Positions 1 to 8,666 of a DNA stretch of 38,712 nucleotides are shown here, in pieces. Both the position numbers and the translations under genes were made by a program. The notes under the pieces were generated by a model that saw only the letters and a program-made list of their open reading frames with translations, made no database searches and was not told the DNA's origin. Origin of the DNA: Candidatus Mediterraneibacter colneyensis (GTDB taxonomy: Bacteria; Bacillota; Clostridia; Lachnospirales; Lachnospiraceae); contig DXEY01000115.1 in assembly GCA_019114745.1 (NCBI GenBank), positions 1 to 38,712 on the forward strand. Direction: 5' to 3'. The number at the start of each line of letters is the position of its first letter. The first letter of the stretch is position 1.

Positions 1-390
1 AAGGAAGCCAAGCTGGCGCTCGACGTCGGGAAGATCTTTTTCGACGAAAAAGATATCGTGGCATTCACAACCCTTGGAATCGGTAGGCTGATCTATCAGC
101 TCCCGATCCCGCTGTGCAAGATGTTCATCAAAGAGATTTTCGAGGGGAAATCTCCGGATGATTTTGATGAGGAGACATTGACGACAATCAACAAATTCTT
201 TGAGAACAGTCTTAATGTATCAGAAACATCCAGGCAGCTTTATATTCACAGAAATACTCTTGTATACAGGCTGGATAAGCTCCAGAAGAGCACCGGTCTG
301 GATCTTCGCGTGTTTGAGGATGCCATTACATTCAAGATCGCGCTGATGGTCGTAAAATATATGAAATACATGGAGTCGCTGGAATATTGA
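1..390 (+). CDS. C-terminal part of PucR/CdaR-type helix-turn-helix regulator (5' end outside window)
   Basis: Frame open from base 1; NVSETSRQLYIHRNTLVYRLDKLQKSTGLDLR matches the PucR C-terminal HTH pattern. Confidence 0.85.
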   Translation, partial: KEAKLALDVGKIFFDEKDIVAFTTLGIGRLIYQLPIPLCKMFIKEIFEGKSPDDFDEETLTTINKFFENSLNVSETSRQLYIHRNTLVYRLDKLQKSTGLDLRVFEDAITFKIALMVVKYMKYMESLEY

Positions 391-526
391 TCCCTGACAA
401 GCCATGCGCAGATCACGACGCGATGCCATCCAGACGAAGTCTGAGATGGAAACGCGAAGGAATCTGCATAGGGCGCAGGGACATTTTCCGGCTCCGCACA
501 GGAGTATGAATAATTAGGAGGAACAT

Positions 527-1213
527 ATGATTGAATTAAGAAAGGTGACGAAAGAGTATTCCAAGGGCAACGCGGCCCTCAATGGGATATCTGTTAAGAT
601 CGAGCGTGGAGAGTTCGTCTTTATTGTCGGCGACAGCGGATCGGGGAAATCTACACTGATCAAGCTGATCATGAAAGAGCTGAATCCGACAGAGGGAACG
701 ATCATCGTAAACGGTCAGAATCTGAACCGTATGAGACACCGCAACATAGCGAAGTACAGAAGAGGACTGGGCGTTGTGTTCCAGGATTTCCGTCTCCTGA
801 AAGACAGAAATATCTACGAAAACATCGCGTTTGCCCTGCGTGTGACCGAGACCCCGACAAGGATCATCAAGAAAAAGGTGCCGGCGGCACTCTCTCTGGT
901 CGGTCTTGCGCAGAAGTATAAGTCTTTCCCCCGCGAGCTGTCAGGAGGAGAGCAGCAGAGAGTCGCTATTGCGAGAGCTCTCGTAAATGAGCCTGCCATA
1001 TTGTTGGCGGATGAGCCGACAGGTAACCTGGATCCTACAAATTCATGGGAGATCATGAGTATCCTGAAGGAAGCGAATGAGCGCGGGACAACTGTGCTTG
1101 TCGTGACCCATAACCAGGAGATCGTCAACGAAATGAATGAACGTGTGATCACGATGAAACAGGGCGTAATTGTCAGTGATGAACAAAAAGGTGGGTATAT
1201 AGATGAGGATTAG
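527..1213 (+). CDS. ftsE: Cell division ATP-binding protein FtsE
   Basis: Walker [10 protein letters not shown], signature [15 protein letters not shown], Walker [13 protein letters not shown]; followed by overlapping ftsX. Confidence 0.96.
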   Translation: MIELRKVTKEYSKGNAALNGISVKIERGEFVFIVGDSGSGKSTLIKLIMKELNPTEGTIIVNGQNLNRMRHRNIAKYRRGLGVVFQDFRLLKDRNIYENIAFALRVTETPTRIIKKKVPAALSLVGLAQKYKSFPRELSGGEQQRVAIARALVNEPAILLADEPTGNLDPTNSWEIMSILKEANERGTTVLVVTHNQEIVNEMNERVITMKQGVIVSDEQKGGYIDED

Positions 1214-2156
1214 TACAATTGGATACGTAGGGAAACAGGGTATTAAGAATATCTGGAGGAACAAGATGTTTTCACTCGCATCCATCGCGACGATGTCAGC
1301 TTGTATCTTCCTGTTTGGATTATTCTTTTCGATACTCGTAAACTTTCAGTATATCATAAGGACTGCGGAGGAAGGCGTTGCGATCACTGTGTTTTTTGAA
1401 GAGGATGCAACGGACGCGCAGAAAGAGGAGATCGGGCGTCAGCTCGAGGAGCACCAGGGCGTTGCGGATGTGGTATACGTATCAGCAGAAGAGGCCTGGG
1501 AAGAGTTCCAGAAGGAATATTTCGGAGATAATCCGGAACTGGCAGAGGGATTTAAAGACGACAATCCGCTTGCAAGTTCCGACAACTATGAAGTCTACAT
1601 GGAAACAGTGGAGGATGGCGATCAGAGCCTGATCGCGAGAAGCCGTTCCCTGTCGGAAACGCAGAACGAGCTGGTGGATTTTGCCCAGGGGCTCGACGGA
1701 GTGCGTGAAGTCAATAAGTCAGACGTAGTGGCGAACACCCTTTCCAGTGTGAATACGCTTGTCGCGATCGTTTCAATCGCGATCATTATCATACTGTTCG
1801 GTGTTTCGATCTTCCTGATCAGCAATACTGTTACTATGGGTATTACGGTCAGAAAGGAAGAGATTGCGATCATGAAATATATCGGGGCGAAGGACTTTGT
1901 GGTTCGGTCGCCGTTCGTGATCGAAGGTCTCATTATCGGTATATTTGGCGCGGCGATCCCGCTGACGCTGCTGTATTTCCTGTATGACAGAGCAGTGGAA
2001 TATATTATGACAAGATTCAGCATTCTGCAGAATATCATTGATTTTCTTCCGGTAGGAACCGTGTATCAGATACTCCTTCCGATCGGGCTGGTCATGGGTA
2101 TCGGTATCGGTTTCCTGGGAAGTTACTTCACCGTGCGCAAGCATCTTAAAGTATAA
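1203..2156 (+). CDS. ftsX: Cell division ABC permease FtsX
   Basis: Four-TM FtsX-like protein ([33 protein letters not shown]); overlaps ftsE by 11 nt. Confidence 0.95.
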   Translation: MRISTIGYVGKQGIKNIWRNKMFSLASIATMSACIFLFGLFFSILVNFQYIIRTAEEGVAITVFFEEDATDAQKEEIGRQLEEHQGVADVVYVSAEEAWEEFQKEYFGDNPELAEGFKDDNPLASSDNYEVYMETVEDGDQSLIARSRSLSETQNELVDFAQGLDGVREVNKSDVVANTLSSVNTLVAIVSIAIIIILFGVSIFLISNTVTMGITVRKEEIAIMKYIGAKDFVVRSPFVIEGLIIGIFGAAIPLTLLYFLYDRAVEYIMTRFSILQNIIDFLPVGTVYQILLPIGLVMGIGIGFLGSYFTVRKHLKV

Positions 2157-2226
2157 GCTCTGAAATGTGCCGGGAAGAGGTTGGTTTAAATACAGCCGCA
2201 CCACGATGCGGATAAAGAACGAGGGA

Positions 2227-2264
2227 GGACAAAGTGGAGAAAGAGTTCCGCTTTGTCCTTTCTT
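2227..2264 (+). terminator. Rho-independent terminator candidate downstream of ftsX
   Basis: GGACAAAG...CTTTGTCC stem followed by TTCTTT. Confidence 0.6.
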
Positions 2265-2314
2265 TGCGATAGCGATGGCGACAGGTTTAAAATTATATCG
2301 GAGGTCTGAAAGTT

Positions 2315-3535
2315 ATGGAGCCTGAGAGAGACAAGAATAATAACAGATTCTGGACGGGAGTGCTGACCGGGGCTGCAGCAGCCGTATTGATTCTCGGAGG
2401 AGTGTGGGGTGCCGGCCGCATCCTGGATTTTGGAGACGGGGATTTTACCTCAGAAAATGTATCAGAAGCAGATGTGGAGGAAAAGCTGGATCAACTGGAA
2501 GGCCTGATCGAGGACTATTATCTCTATGAGGATGAAGTCGATAAGGACGCGCTGATCGAAGGCATCTACACGGGGTATGCCGGAGCGCTGGGAGATCCGT
2601 ACACAGAGTATTATGACGAAGAGGAGACAAAAGCTCTGCAGGAATCGACCAGCGGGGAATTTTCGGGGATCGGCGCTACGATGTCGCAGGACGCCGAGAC
2701 CGGCGTGATCACAGTGGTAAATGTGTATAAGGGTTCTCCTGCTGAAAAAGCCGGGATCCTGGAGGGAGATATCCTCAGCGGGGTGGACGGACGTTCGACA
2801 GACGGACAGGATCTGGAAAATGTAGTTTCGTGGATCAAAGGAGAACAGGGGACAGAAGTGTCCGTCGTTGTAGTCCGTGACGGTGAAGAGGTGGAAATGA
2901 CGGCTGTCCGTGATATCATTGAGGTGCAGACTGTGGAATATGAGATGAAAGCGGGACAGGTCGGCTATATTTCCGTCAGTGAGTTTGACAGCGTGACTTA
3001 CGATCAGTTCAAAACTGCGCTGGAAGATCTGGAAGCGTCTGGAATGGAAGGGCTTGTGATCGATCTGAGGAGCAATCCGGGAGGAAACCTTTCTACAGTT
3101 ACAGATATGCTGAAACTCCTGCTCCCGGAGGGTACGATCGTATCTACAAAAGATAAATACGGCAATACTGAAGAAATCACCTGCGATGGAACTCATGAAT
3201 TTACAAAGCCGCTTGCTGTGCTTGTGAACCAGTACAGCGCCAGCGCTTCCGAGATATTCTGCGGTGCTGTCCAGGATTACGGCACAGGCACGATCGTCGG
3301 GACGACGACCTACGGAAAAGGCGTAGTGCAGCAGCTCCTTGATCTGGGAGACGGCACATGCCTGAAGCTGACGATAGCGGAATATTATACGCCCAGCGGC
3401 AGGAGCATCAACGGAACCGGGGTGACGCCTGACGTGGAAGTGGAGTACGAGTACAATGCCCAGGATCCGGAGGCAGACAATCAGCTTGACCGTGCGCTGG
3501 AGATTGTGCAGGATCAAATTGAAGGAACAAAATAA
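2315..3535 (+). CDS. S41 family carboxyl-terminal processing peptidase with PDZ domain
   Basis: N-terminal TM, PDZ (GIGATMSQDAETGVITVVNVYKGSPAEKAGILEGD), S41 core LVIDLRSNPGGNL and NQYSASASEIFCGAVQD. Confidence 0.93.
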   Translation: MEPERDKNNNRFWTGVLTGAAAAVLILGGVWGAGRILDFGDGDFTSENVSEADVEEKLDQLEGLIEDYYLYEDEVDKDALIEGIYTGYAGALGDPYTEYYDEEETKALQESTSGEFSGIGATMSQDAETGVITVVNVYKGSPAEKAGILEGDILSGVDGRSTDGQDLENVVSWIKGEQGTEVSVVVVRDGEEVEMTAVRDIIEVQTVEYEMKAGQVGYISVSEFDSVTYDQFKTALEDLEASGMEGLVIDLRSNPGGNLSTVTDMLKLLLPEGTIVSTKDKYGNTEEITCDGTHEFTKPLAVLVNQYSASASEIFCGAVQDYGTGTIVGTTTYGKGVVQQLLDLGDGTCLKLTIAEYYTPSGRSINGTGVTPDVEVEYEYNAQDPEADNQLDRALEIVQDQIEGTK

Positions 3536-3555
3536 TAAACTTGCAAAAAAAGTCC

Positions 3556-3584
3556 TTGCAATTTAAAAATCAGTGTGGTAATAT
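3556..3584 (+). promoter_or_regulatory. Sigma-A type promoter for the T-box leader
   Basis: TTGCAA (3556-3561), 17-bp spacer, TAATAT (3579-3584). Confidence 0.6.
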
Positions 3585-3599
3585 TGGAAACAAGTTTTA

Positions 3600-3893
3600 A
3601 CAGGCTAAAGCGTTAAAATGAAAAAAGCGAAGAACAAGACTCTGGTCTTCAGAAACTGACAGGAAGTTGGCGTCACCGACTGAGAGCGCCGGACAGCGGA
3701 GGAGACTGAGGGAACACTTGGGAGCTGACCGTCTGAACTCGAGTAGGGCGGTACGTCTGGCATACGTTACATGCAAAGAGAGGAACCGGAAGCCCTCGGT
3801 GAGAGGCAAAAGGTTCAATGCGGGTGGTACCGCGGATATTATCTTGATAATTTCCGTCCCGGGATACTTTAGTATCCCGGGGCTTTCTTTTTT
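3600..3893 (+). promoter_or_regulatory. T-box riboswitch leader upstream of aspS-gatCAB
   Basis: Long leader, GAGTAG motif, T-box core GGGTGGTACCGCGG (3822-3835), terminator CCCGGGATACT-TT-AGTATCCCGGG plus T-rich tract (3858-3893). Confidence 0.93.
3858..3893 (+). terminator. T-box regulated terminator
   Basis: Perfect 11-bp inverted repeat CCCGGGATACT/AGTATCCCGGG followed by GCTTTCTTTTTT. Confidence 0.9.
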
Positions 3894-3925
3894 CCGGGAT
3901 ACGGCATCTGAAAGGAGAATGAAAA

Positions 3926-5257
3926 ATGGAAATGGTAACAGGAATTGTGAAACCAGAGACTCTGGAACTTGCAGAACTTCTTGCAGAAGAGGTCATCGGG
4001 CAGACTGTAAAAGTAAACGGCGCCGTCCATACGATCCGCGATATGGGAAATGTGGCATTTGTGATCCTCAGAAAAAGAGACGGGCTGCTCCAGTGCGTCT
4101 ACGAAAAGGGAGGGTCGTCCTTTGAACTGAAGGAACTTAAAGAGGCTGCCACAGTTGAGGTCACAGGGACAGTAGCCGGGTCCGGGAAAGCGCCTCACGG
4201 GATCGAGATCCGTATGAAAGAGCTTCGGATTTTGAGCGAGCCTGCCGCGCCCATGCCGCTGCCGGTTGCAAAGTGGAAATTGAACACGTCTCTGGAGGCG
4301 AAACTGAACTACCGTCCGATCTCCCTGCGCAATCTCCGGGAACGGGCAAGATTCCGCATTCAGGAAGGGCTGGTGAGAGGATTCCGGGACTTCCTGTACG
4401 GGGAAGGATTTACAGAGATCCATACCCCGAAGATCGGTGCGAAGAGCGCCGAGGGCGGGGCAAACCTGTTCCGGCTCGATTATTTCCACAGGCCGGCGGT
4501 CTTACAGCAGAGCCCCCAGTTCTACAAACAGATGATGGTCGGCGTGTTTGACCGGGTGTTTGAGACGGCGCCGGTGTTCCGGGCGGAAAAGCACAACACG
4601 AAACGCCATTTAAACGAATATACGAGCCTTGATTTTGAGATGGGCTATATTGAAGGGTTTGAGGATATCATGGCGATGGAGACCGGGTATCTCCAGTACG
4701 CGATGAAGCTACTTGAAGAGGAGTATGCAGACGAACTTAAGATCCTGGGAATTGAACTTCCGAAGACCGACCGGATCCCGGCGGTGAGATTTGACGAGAT
4801 CAAGCGCCTTGTGTCAGAGGAATACGGACGGAAGATCAGAAGCCCGTATGATCTGGAGCCGGAGGAGGAAGTGCTGATCAGCAGATATGCGAAGGAAAAA
4901 TGGGATGCCGATTTTGTGTTTGTCACACATTATCCCTCCAGAAAACGCCCCTTCTACGCTATGGACGATCCCGAAGATCCCGGCTATACGCTCAGCTTCG
5001 ACCTTTTATTCCGGGGGATGGAGATCACGACCGGAGGACAGCGAATCCATGATTACGGCAGCCTGCTGGCGAAGATGGAGCAGAGAGGGATGACAGACGA
5101 AGGGATGGAGCAGTACCTGAGTGCATTTAAATACGGCATGCCTCCCCACGGCGGGCTGGGTATCGGGCTGGAGCGCCTGACTATGAAGCTGACGGGAGAC
5201 GACAACGTCCGTGAGACGACCCTGTTTCCCAGAGATATGAGCAGGCTGGAGCCGTAG
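3926..5257 (+). CDS. aspS: Aspartyl-tRNA synthetase, short archaeal-type (likely non-discriminating) form
   Basis: 443 aa class II synthetase, OB-fold N-terminus, FTEIHTPKIGAKSAEGGANLFRLDYF, FRAEKHNTKRHLNEYTSLDFEM; no GAD insertion; linked to gatCAB. Confidence 0.92.
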   Translation: MEMVTGIVKPETLELAELLAEEVIGQTVKVNGAVHTIRDMGNVAFVILRKRDGLLQCVYEKGGSSFELKELKEAATVEVTGTVAGSGKAPHGIEIRMKELRILSEPAAPMPLPVAKWKLNTSLEAKLNYRPISLRNLRERARFRIQEGLVRGFRDFLYGEGFTEIHTPKIGAKSAEGGANLFRLDYFHRPAVLQQSPQFYKQMMVGVFDRVFETAPVFRAEKHNTKRHLNEYTSLDFEMGYIEGFEDIMAMETGYLQYAMKLLEEEYADELKILGIELPKTDRIPAVRFDEIKRLVSEEYGRKIRSPYDLEPEEEVLISRYAKEKWDADFVFVTHYPSRKRPFYAMDDPEDPGYTLSFDLLFRGMEITTGGQRIHDYGSLLAKMEQRGMTDEGMEQYLSAFKYGMPPHGGLGIGLERLTMKLTGDDNVRETTLFPRDMSRLEP

Positions 5258-5295
5258 GGCAGCAGCGGATAAGACGGAGCAAAGGAGAGACAGAT

Positions 5296-5589
5296 ATGGC
5301 AAATCAAATATCAGACGAAACGATCGAATATGTGGGCATCCTTGCAAAGCTGGAACTCTCAGAGGAAGAGAAGGAAGCGGCAAAGACCGACATGGAGAAA
5401 ATGCTTGACTATATTGATACATTAAACGAGCTGGACACTTCCGGCGTTGAGCCGATGTCCCATGTGTTTCCGGTAAACAATGTGTTCCGCGAGGATGTGG
5501 TGACAAACGGCGACGGAAGAGAAGAGACTCTGGCTAATGCACCGCAGAGAAAAGAGGACAGCTTTGAAGTTCCGAGGACGATCGGTTAG
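5296..5589 (+). CDS. gatC: Asp/Glu-tRNA amidotransferase subunit C
   Basis: ISDETIEYVGILAKLELSEEEKE...MLDYIDTLNELDTSGVEPMSH; operon position. Confidence 0.96.
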   Translation: MANQISDETIEYVGILAKLELSEEEKEAAKTDMEKMLDYIDTLNELDTSGVEPMSHVFPVNNVFREDVVTNGDGREETLANAPQRKEDSFEVPRTIG

Positions 5590-5631
5590 GAAACGCAACA
5601 GACCGATCATGACAGAAAGGCGGCATGGAAG

Positions 5632-7149
5632 ATGGAAATATTAGAATTGACAGCCCTTGAACTGGGAAAGAAGATAAAGGCCGGTGAAATTACGGTGAAA
5701 GCTGCGGTACAGGCGGTGATTGAGCGGGCGAAAGCAGCAGAGCCGGTCATCAACAGCTATGTGACACTGGATGAAGAAGGGGCGTACGCCCAGGCGGAAG
5801 AGATACAGAAGAAGATTGATTCCGGGGAGGTGACCGGGCGCCTGGCAGGCGTGCCGGTCTCTGTGAAAGATAATATGTGCATCAAAGGACAACTTACCAC
5901 TTGCAGCTCCAGGATCCTGTCTGATTTCAGGCCGATGTACACTGCCGAGGCGGTGGAGAATCTGAAGAGAGCCGGTATGGTCATTCTGGGAAAGACGAAC
6001 ATGGATGAGTTCGCCATGGGGAGCACGACAGAAACGTCCTGGTATGGCCCTACAAGAAACCCCCATCATACGGCACATGTGCCGGGCGGTTCCTCGGGAG
6101 GTGCCTGCGCCGCGGTGGCGGCAGGAGAATGCTTCGGGGCGCTGGGATCCGATACGGGCGGATCGATCCGGCAGCCGGCTTCTTTCTGCGGGGTAGTAGG
6201 ACTGAAGCCGACCTACGGAACCGTTTCAAGATACGGCCTGATCGCATACGGCTCATCTCTGGATCAGATCGGTCCTGTCGCGAAAGATGTATCTGACTGT
6301 GCGGCTCTTCTGGAGGCGGCAGCATCCTATGACCCGAAAGACAGCACGTCCATCCGGAGAGAGTCCTGTGATTTCACGAGCGCCCTTGTGGACGATGTGA
6401 AGGGGCTCAGGATCGGAATCCCGAAAGATTACATGGGAGAAGGTCTGGACGGCGAGGTAAGAGAGGCGGTCATGGGCGCGGCGAAAGTCTTAGAAGAGAA
6501 AGGCGCGTCTGTAGAGCTGTTTGACCTGGGGCTGGTCAAATATGCGATCCCGGCATATTATACTATCGCGTCCGCTGAGGCGAGCTCGAACCTGGAGCGG
6601 TTTGACGGCGTGAAATACGGATACCGGACAGCGGAGTATGAAGGCCTCCACAATATGTATAAGAAGACAAGGTCAGAGGGCTTTGGCGCGGAAGTGAAAC
6701 GCCGGATCATGCTCGGCTCTTTCGTGTTGAGTTCCGGGTATTATGACGCGTATTATCTGAAGGCACTCCGTACAAAGGCTCTTATCAAAAAAGAATTTGA
6801 CAGGGCGTTTGAGACATATGACGTGATCCTCGGCCCGGCGGCGCCGACTACAGCGCCAGAGCTTGGAAAGAGCCTGAACGATCCGATGAAAATGTATCTG
6901 GGAGATATCTATACGATCTCGGTCAACCTTGCCGGGCTGCCGGGGATGACCGTGCCGGTGGGAAAAGATAAAAAAGGGCTGCCCATCGGGATGCAGCTGA
7001 TCGGAAATGCATTTGACGAGAAGACCATCCTCCGGGCGGCATACGCCTGGGAGTGTGCCACGGAAAAACAGTATGAAGGACTGGCGGATATGAGCGGGAT
7101 CCTTGCCGGGAGCAGCCAGGCGGATCCGGACATGGGAAAGGAGGCGTGA
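5632..7149 (+). CDS. gatA: Asp/Glu-tRNA amidotransferase subunit A
   Basis: Amidase signature GGSSGGACAAVAAGECFGALGSDTGGSIRQPASFCG. Confidence 0.97.
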   Translation: MEILELTALELGKKIKAGEITVKAAVQAVIERAKAAEPVINSYVTLDEEGAYAQAEEIQKKIDSGEVTGRLAGVPVSVKDNMCIKGQLTTCSSRILSDFRPMYTAEAVENLKRAGMVILGKTNMDEFAMGSTTETSWYGPTRNPHHTAHVPGGSSGGACAAVAAGECFGALGSDTGGSIRQPASFCGVVGLKPTYGTVSRYGLIAYGSSLDQIGPVAKDVSDCAALLEAAASYDPKDSTSIRRESCDFTSALVDDVKGLRIGIPKDYMGEGLDGEVREAVMGAAKVLEEKGASVELFDLGLVKYAIPAYYTIASAEASSNLERFDGVKYGYRTAEYEGLHNMYKKTRSEGFGAEVKRRIMLGSFVLSSGYYDAYYLKALRTKALIKKEFDRAFETYDVILGPAAPTTAPELGKSLNDPMKMYLGDIYTISVNLAGLPGMTVPVGKDKKGLPIGMQLIGNAFDEKTILRAAYAWECATEKQYEGLADMSGILAGSSQADPDMGKEA

Positions 7150-7154
7150 CAGAT

Positions 7155-8591
7155 ATGGCAAAGCAGTATGAGACGGTGATCGGACTGGAAGTCCATATTG
7201 AACTTGCGACAAAGACGAAGATCTTCTGCGGGTGCAGTACTGAGTTTGGCAGCGCGCCAAACACCCATACCTGTCCGGTGTGCACCGGTATGCCGGGTTC
7301 CCTTCCCGTGCTCAATAAGCAGGTGGTGGAGTACGCGCTGGCGCTGGGGCTTGCGGCAAACTGTAAGATCGCCCGGGAGTGCCGGTTTGACCGGAAGAAC
7401 TACTTCTATCCCGACAATCCGCAGAACTACCAGATATCACAGCTCTACCTGCCCATCGCAAGAGACGGGTATCTGGAGATCGATACGGCAGCAGGCACGA
7501 AGAAAGTGCGCATCCATGAGATGCACATGGAAGAGGATGCGGGTAAGCTGATCCATGACGAGTGGGATGATACGTCGCTTGTGGACTATAACAGGAGCGG
7601 TGTGCCGCTGGTGGAGATCGTATCTGAGCCGGATATGCGATCGGCGGAAGAAGTCATCGCATATCTGGAGAAGCTGCGCATGACCGCCCAGTATCTGGGC
7701 GTTTCAGACTGCAAGCTCCAGGAAGGATCCATGCGGGCGGATGTGAACCTGTCTGTCCGGGAGGCAGGGTCCCGGACTCTGGGGACACGAACCGAGATGA
7801 AGAACCTGAACTCCTTTAAAGCGATCGCCCATGCGATCGAAGGAGAGCGGGCAAGGCAGATTGAACTTCTGGAAGCAGGGAAAGAAGTGGTCCAGGAGAC
7901 GAGGAGATGGGATGACAACAAAGAACACTCCTATGCCATGCGCTCGAAAGAGGACGCCCAGGACTACCGTTACTTTCCGGAACCGGATCTTGTGCCCGTC
8001 GTGATCAGCGACGAGTGGATACAGAAGATCCGGGACAGGCAGCCGGAGCTCCGGCCTGAGAAGATGGAGCGCTATAAGAGGGAATTTGACATCCCCGGGT
8101 ATGATGCGGAATTACTCACCGAGTCCAAGGCGGTGGCAGATCTCTTTGAAAAGACGGCTGAACTTTGTGGAAAACCGAAGAAGGCTGCCAACTGGATCAT
8201 GGGAGACGTGTTCCGCCTTATGAAAGAGAACGGCATGGAACCTGAAGAACTCCGGTTTTCCCCGGAGCATCTGGCAAAGCTGATCAGCCTGACGGATGCG
8301 GGGACAGTCAGCGCCTCAGTTGCAAAGAAAGTGTTCGAGCACGTTTTTGCCGAAGACGCAGATCCTGAGAAATATGTGGAGGAACACGGACTGAAGACGG
8401 TCAACGACGAGGGCGCGATCCGGGAGGCGGTGGAAAAAGTCCTGGCAGACAACCCTCAGGCAGTTGCGGATTACAAAGGCGGCAAACAGAAGGCGTTCGG
8501 GGCGCTTATGGGACAGAGTATGCGGGCGCTGAAAGGAAAAGCCGATCCGGCGGCTGTGACGAAGATGATACAGGAGATGCTGGACTCCTGA
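7155..8591 (+). CDS. gatB: Asp/Glu-tRNA amidotransferase subunit B
   Basis: YETVIGLEVHIELATKTKIFCGC, CPVCTGMPGSLPVLN; ATG at 7155 preferred over GTG at 7146 (GGAGG upstream). Confidence 0.97.
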   Translation: MAKQYETVIGLEVHIELATKTKIFCGCSTEFGSAPNTHTCPVCTGMPGSLPVLNKQVVEYALALGLAANCKIARECRFDRKNYFYPDNPQNYQISQLYLPIARDGYLEIDTAAGTKKVRIHEMHMEEDAGKLIHDEWDDTSLVDYNRSGVPLVEIVSEPDMRSAEEVIAYLEKLRMTAQYLGVSDCKLQEGSMRADVNLSVREAGSRTLGTRTEMKNLNSFKAIAHAIEGERARQIELLEAGKEVVQETRRWDDNKEHSYAMRSKEDAQDYRYFPEPDLVPVVISDEWIQKIRDRQPELRPEKMERYKREFDIPGYDAELLTESKAVADLFEKTAELCGKPKKAANWIMGDVFRLMKENGMEPEELRFSPEHLAKLISLTDAGTVSASVAKKVFEHVFAEDADPEKYVEEHGLKTVNDEGAIREAVEKVLADNPQAVADYKGGKQKAFGALMGQSMRALKGKADPAAVTKMIQEMLDS

Positions 8592-8629
8592 AATTGAACT
8601 CATAAGAAAAGCAAAATAATACAAAAATG

Positions 8630-8659
8630 CCCTGCAGGATAACAGTCCTGCAGGGTGTT
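8630..8659. terminator. Bidirectional terminator between gatB and the converging aminotransferase gene
   Basis: CCCTGCAGGA-TAACAG-TCCTGCAGGG with A-rich 5' side and TGTTTT on the 3' side. Confidence 0.8.
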
Positions 8660-8666
8660 TTCATAT

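Noticed and set aside
2462-3517. 351-aa minus-strand ORF
   Set aside because: Antisense to the S41 protease gene; low-plausibility composition, no recognisable motif.
3667-4125. 152-aa ORF across the T-box leader
   Set aside because: Covers structured RNA leader and terminator, then the start of aspS in another frame.
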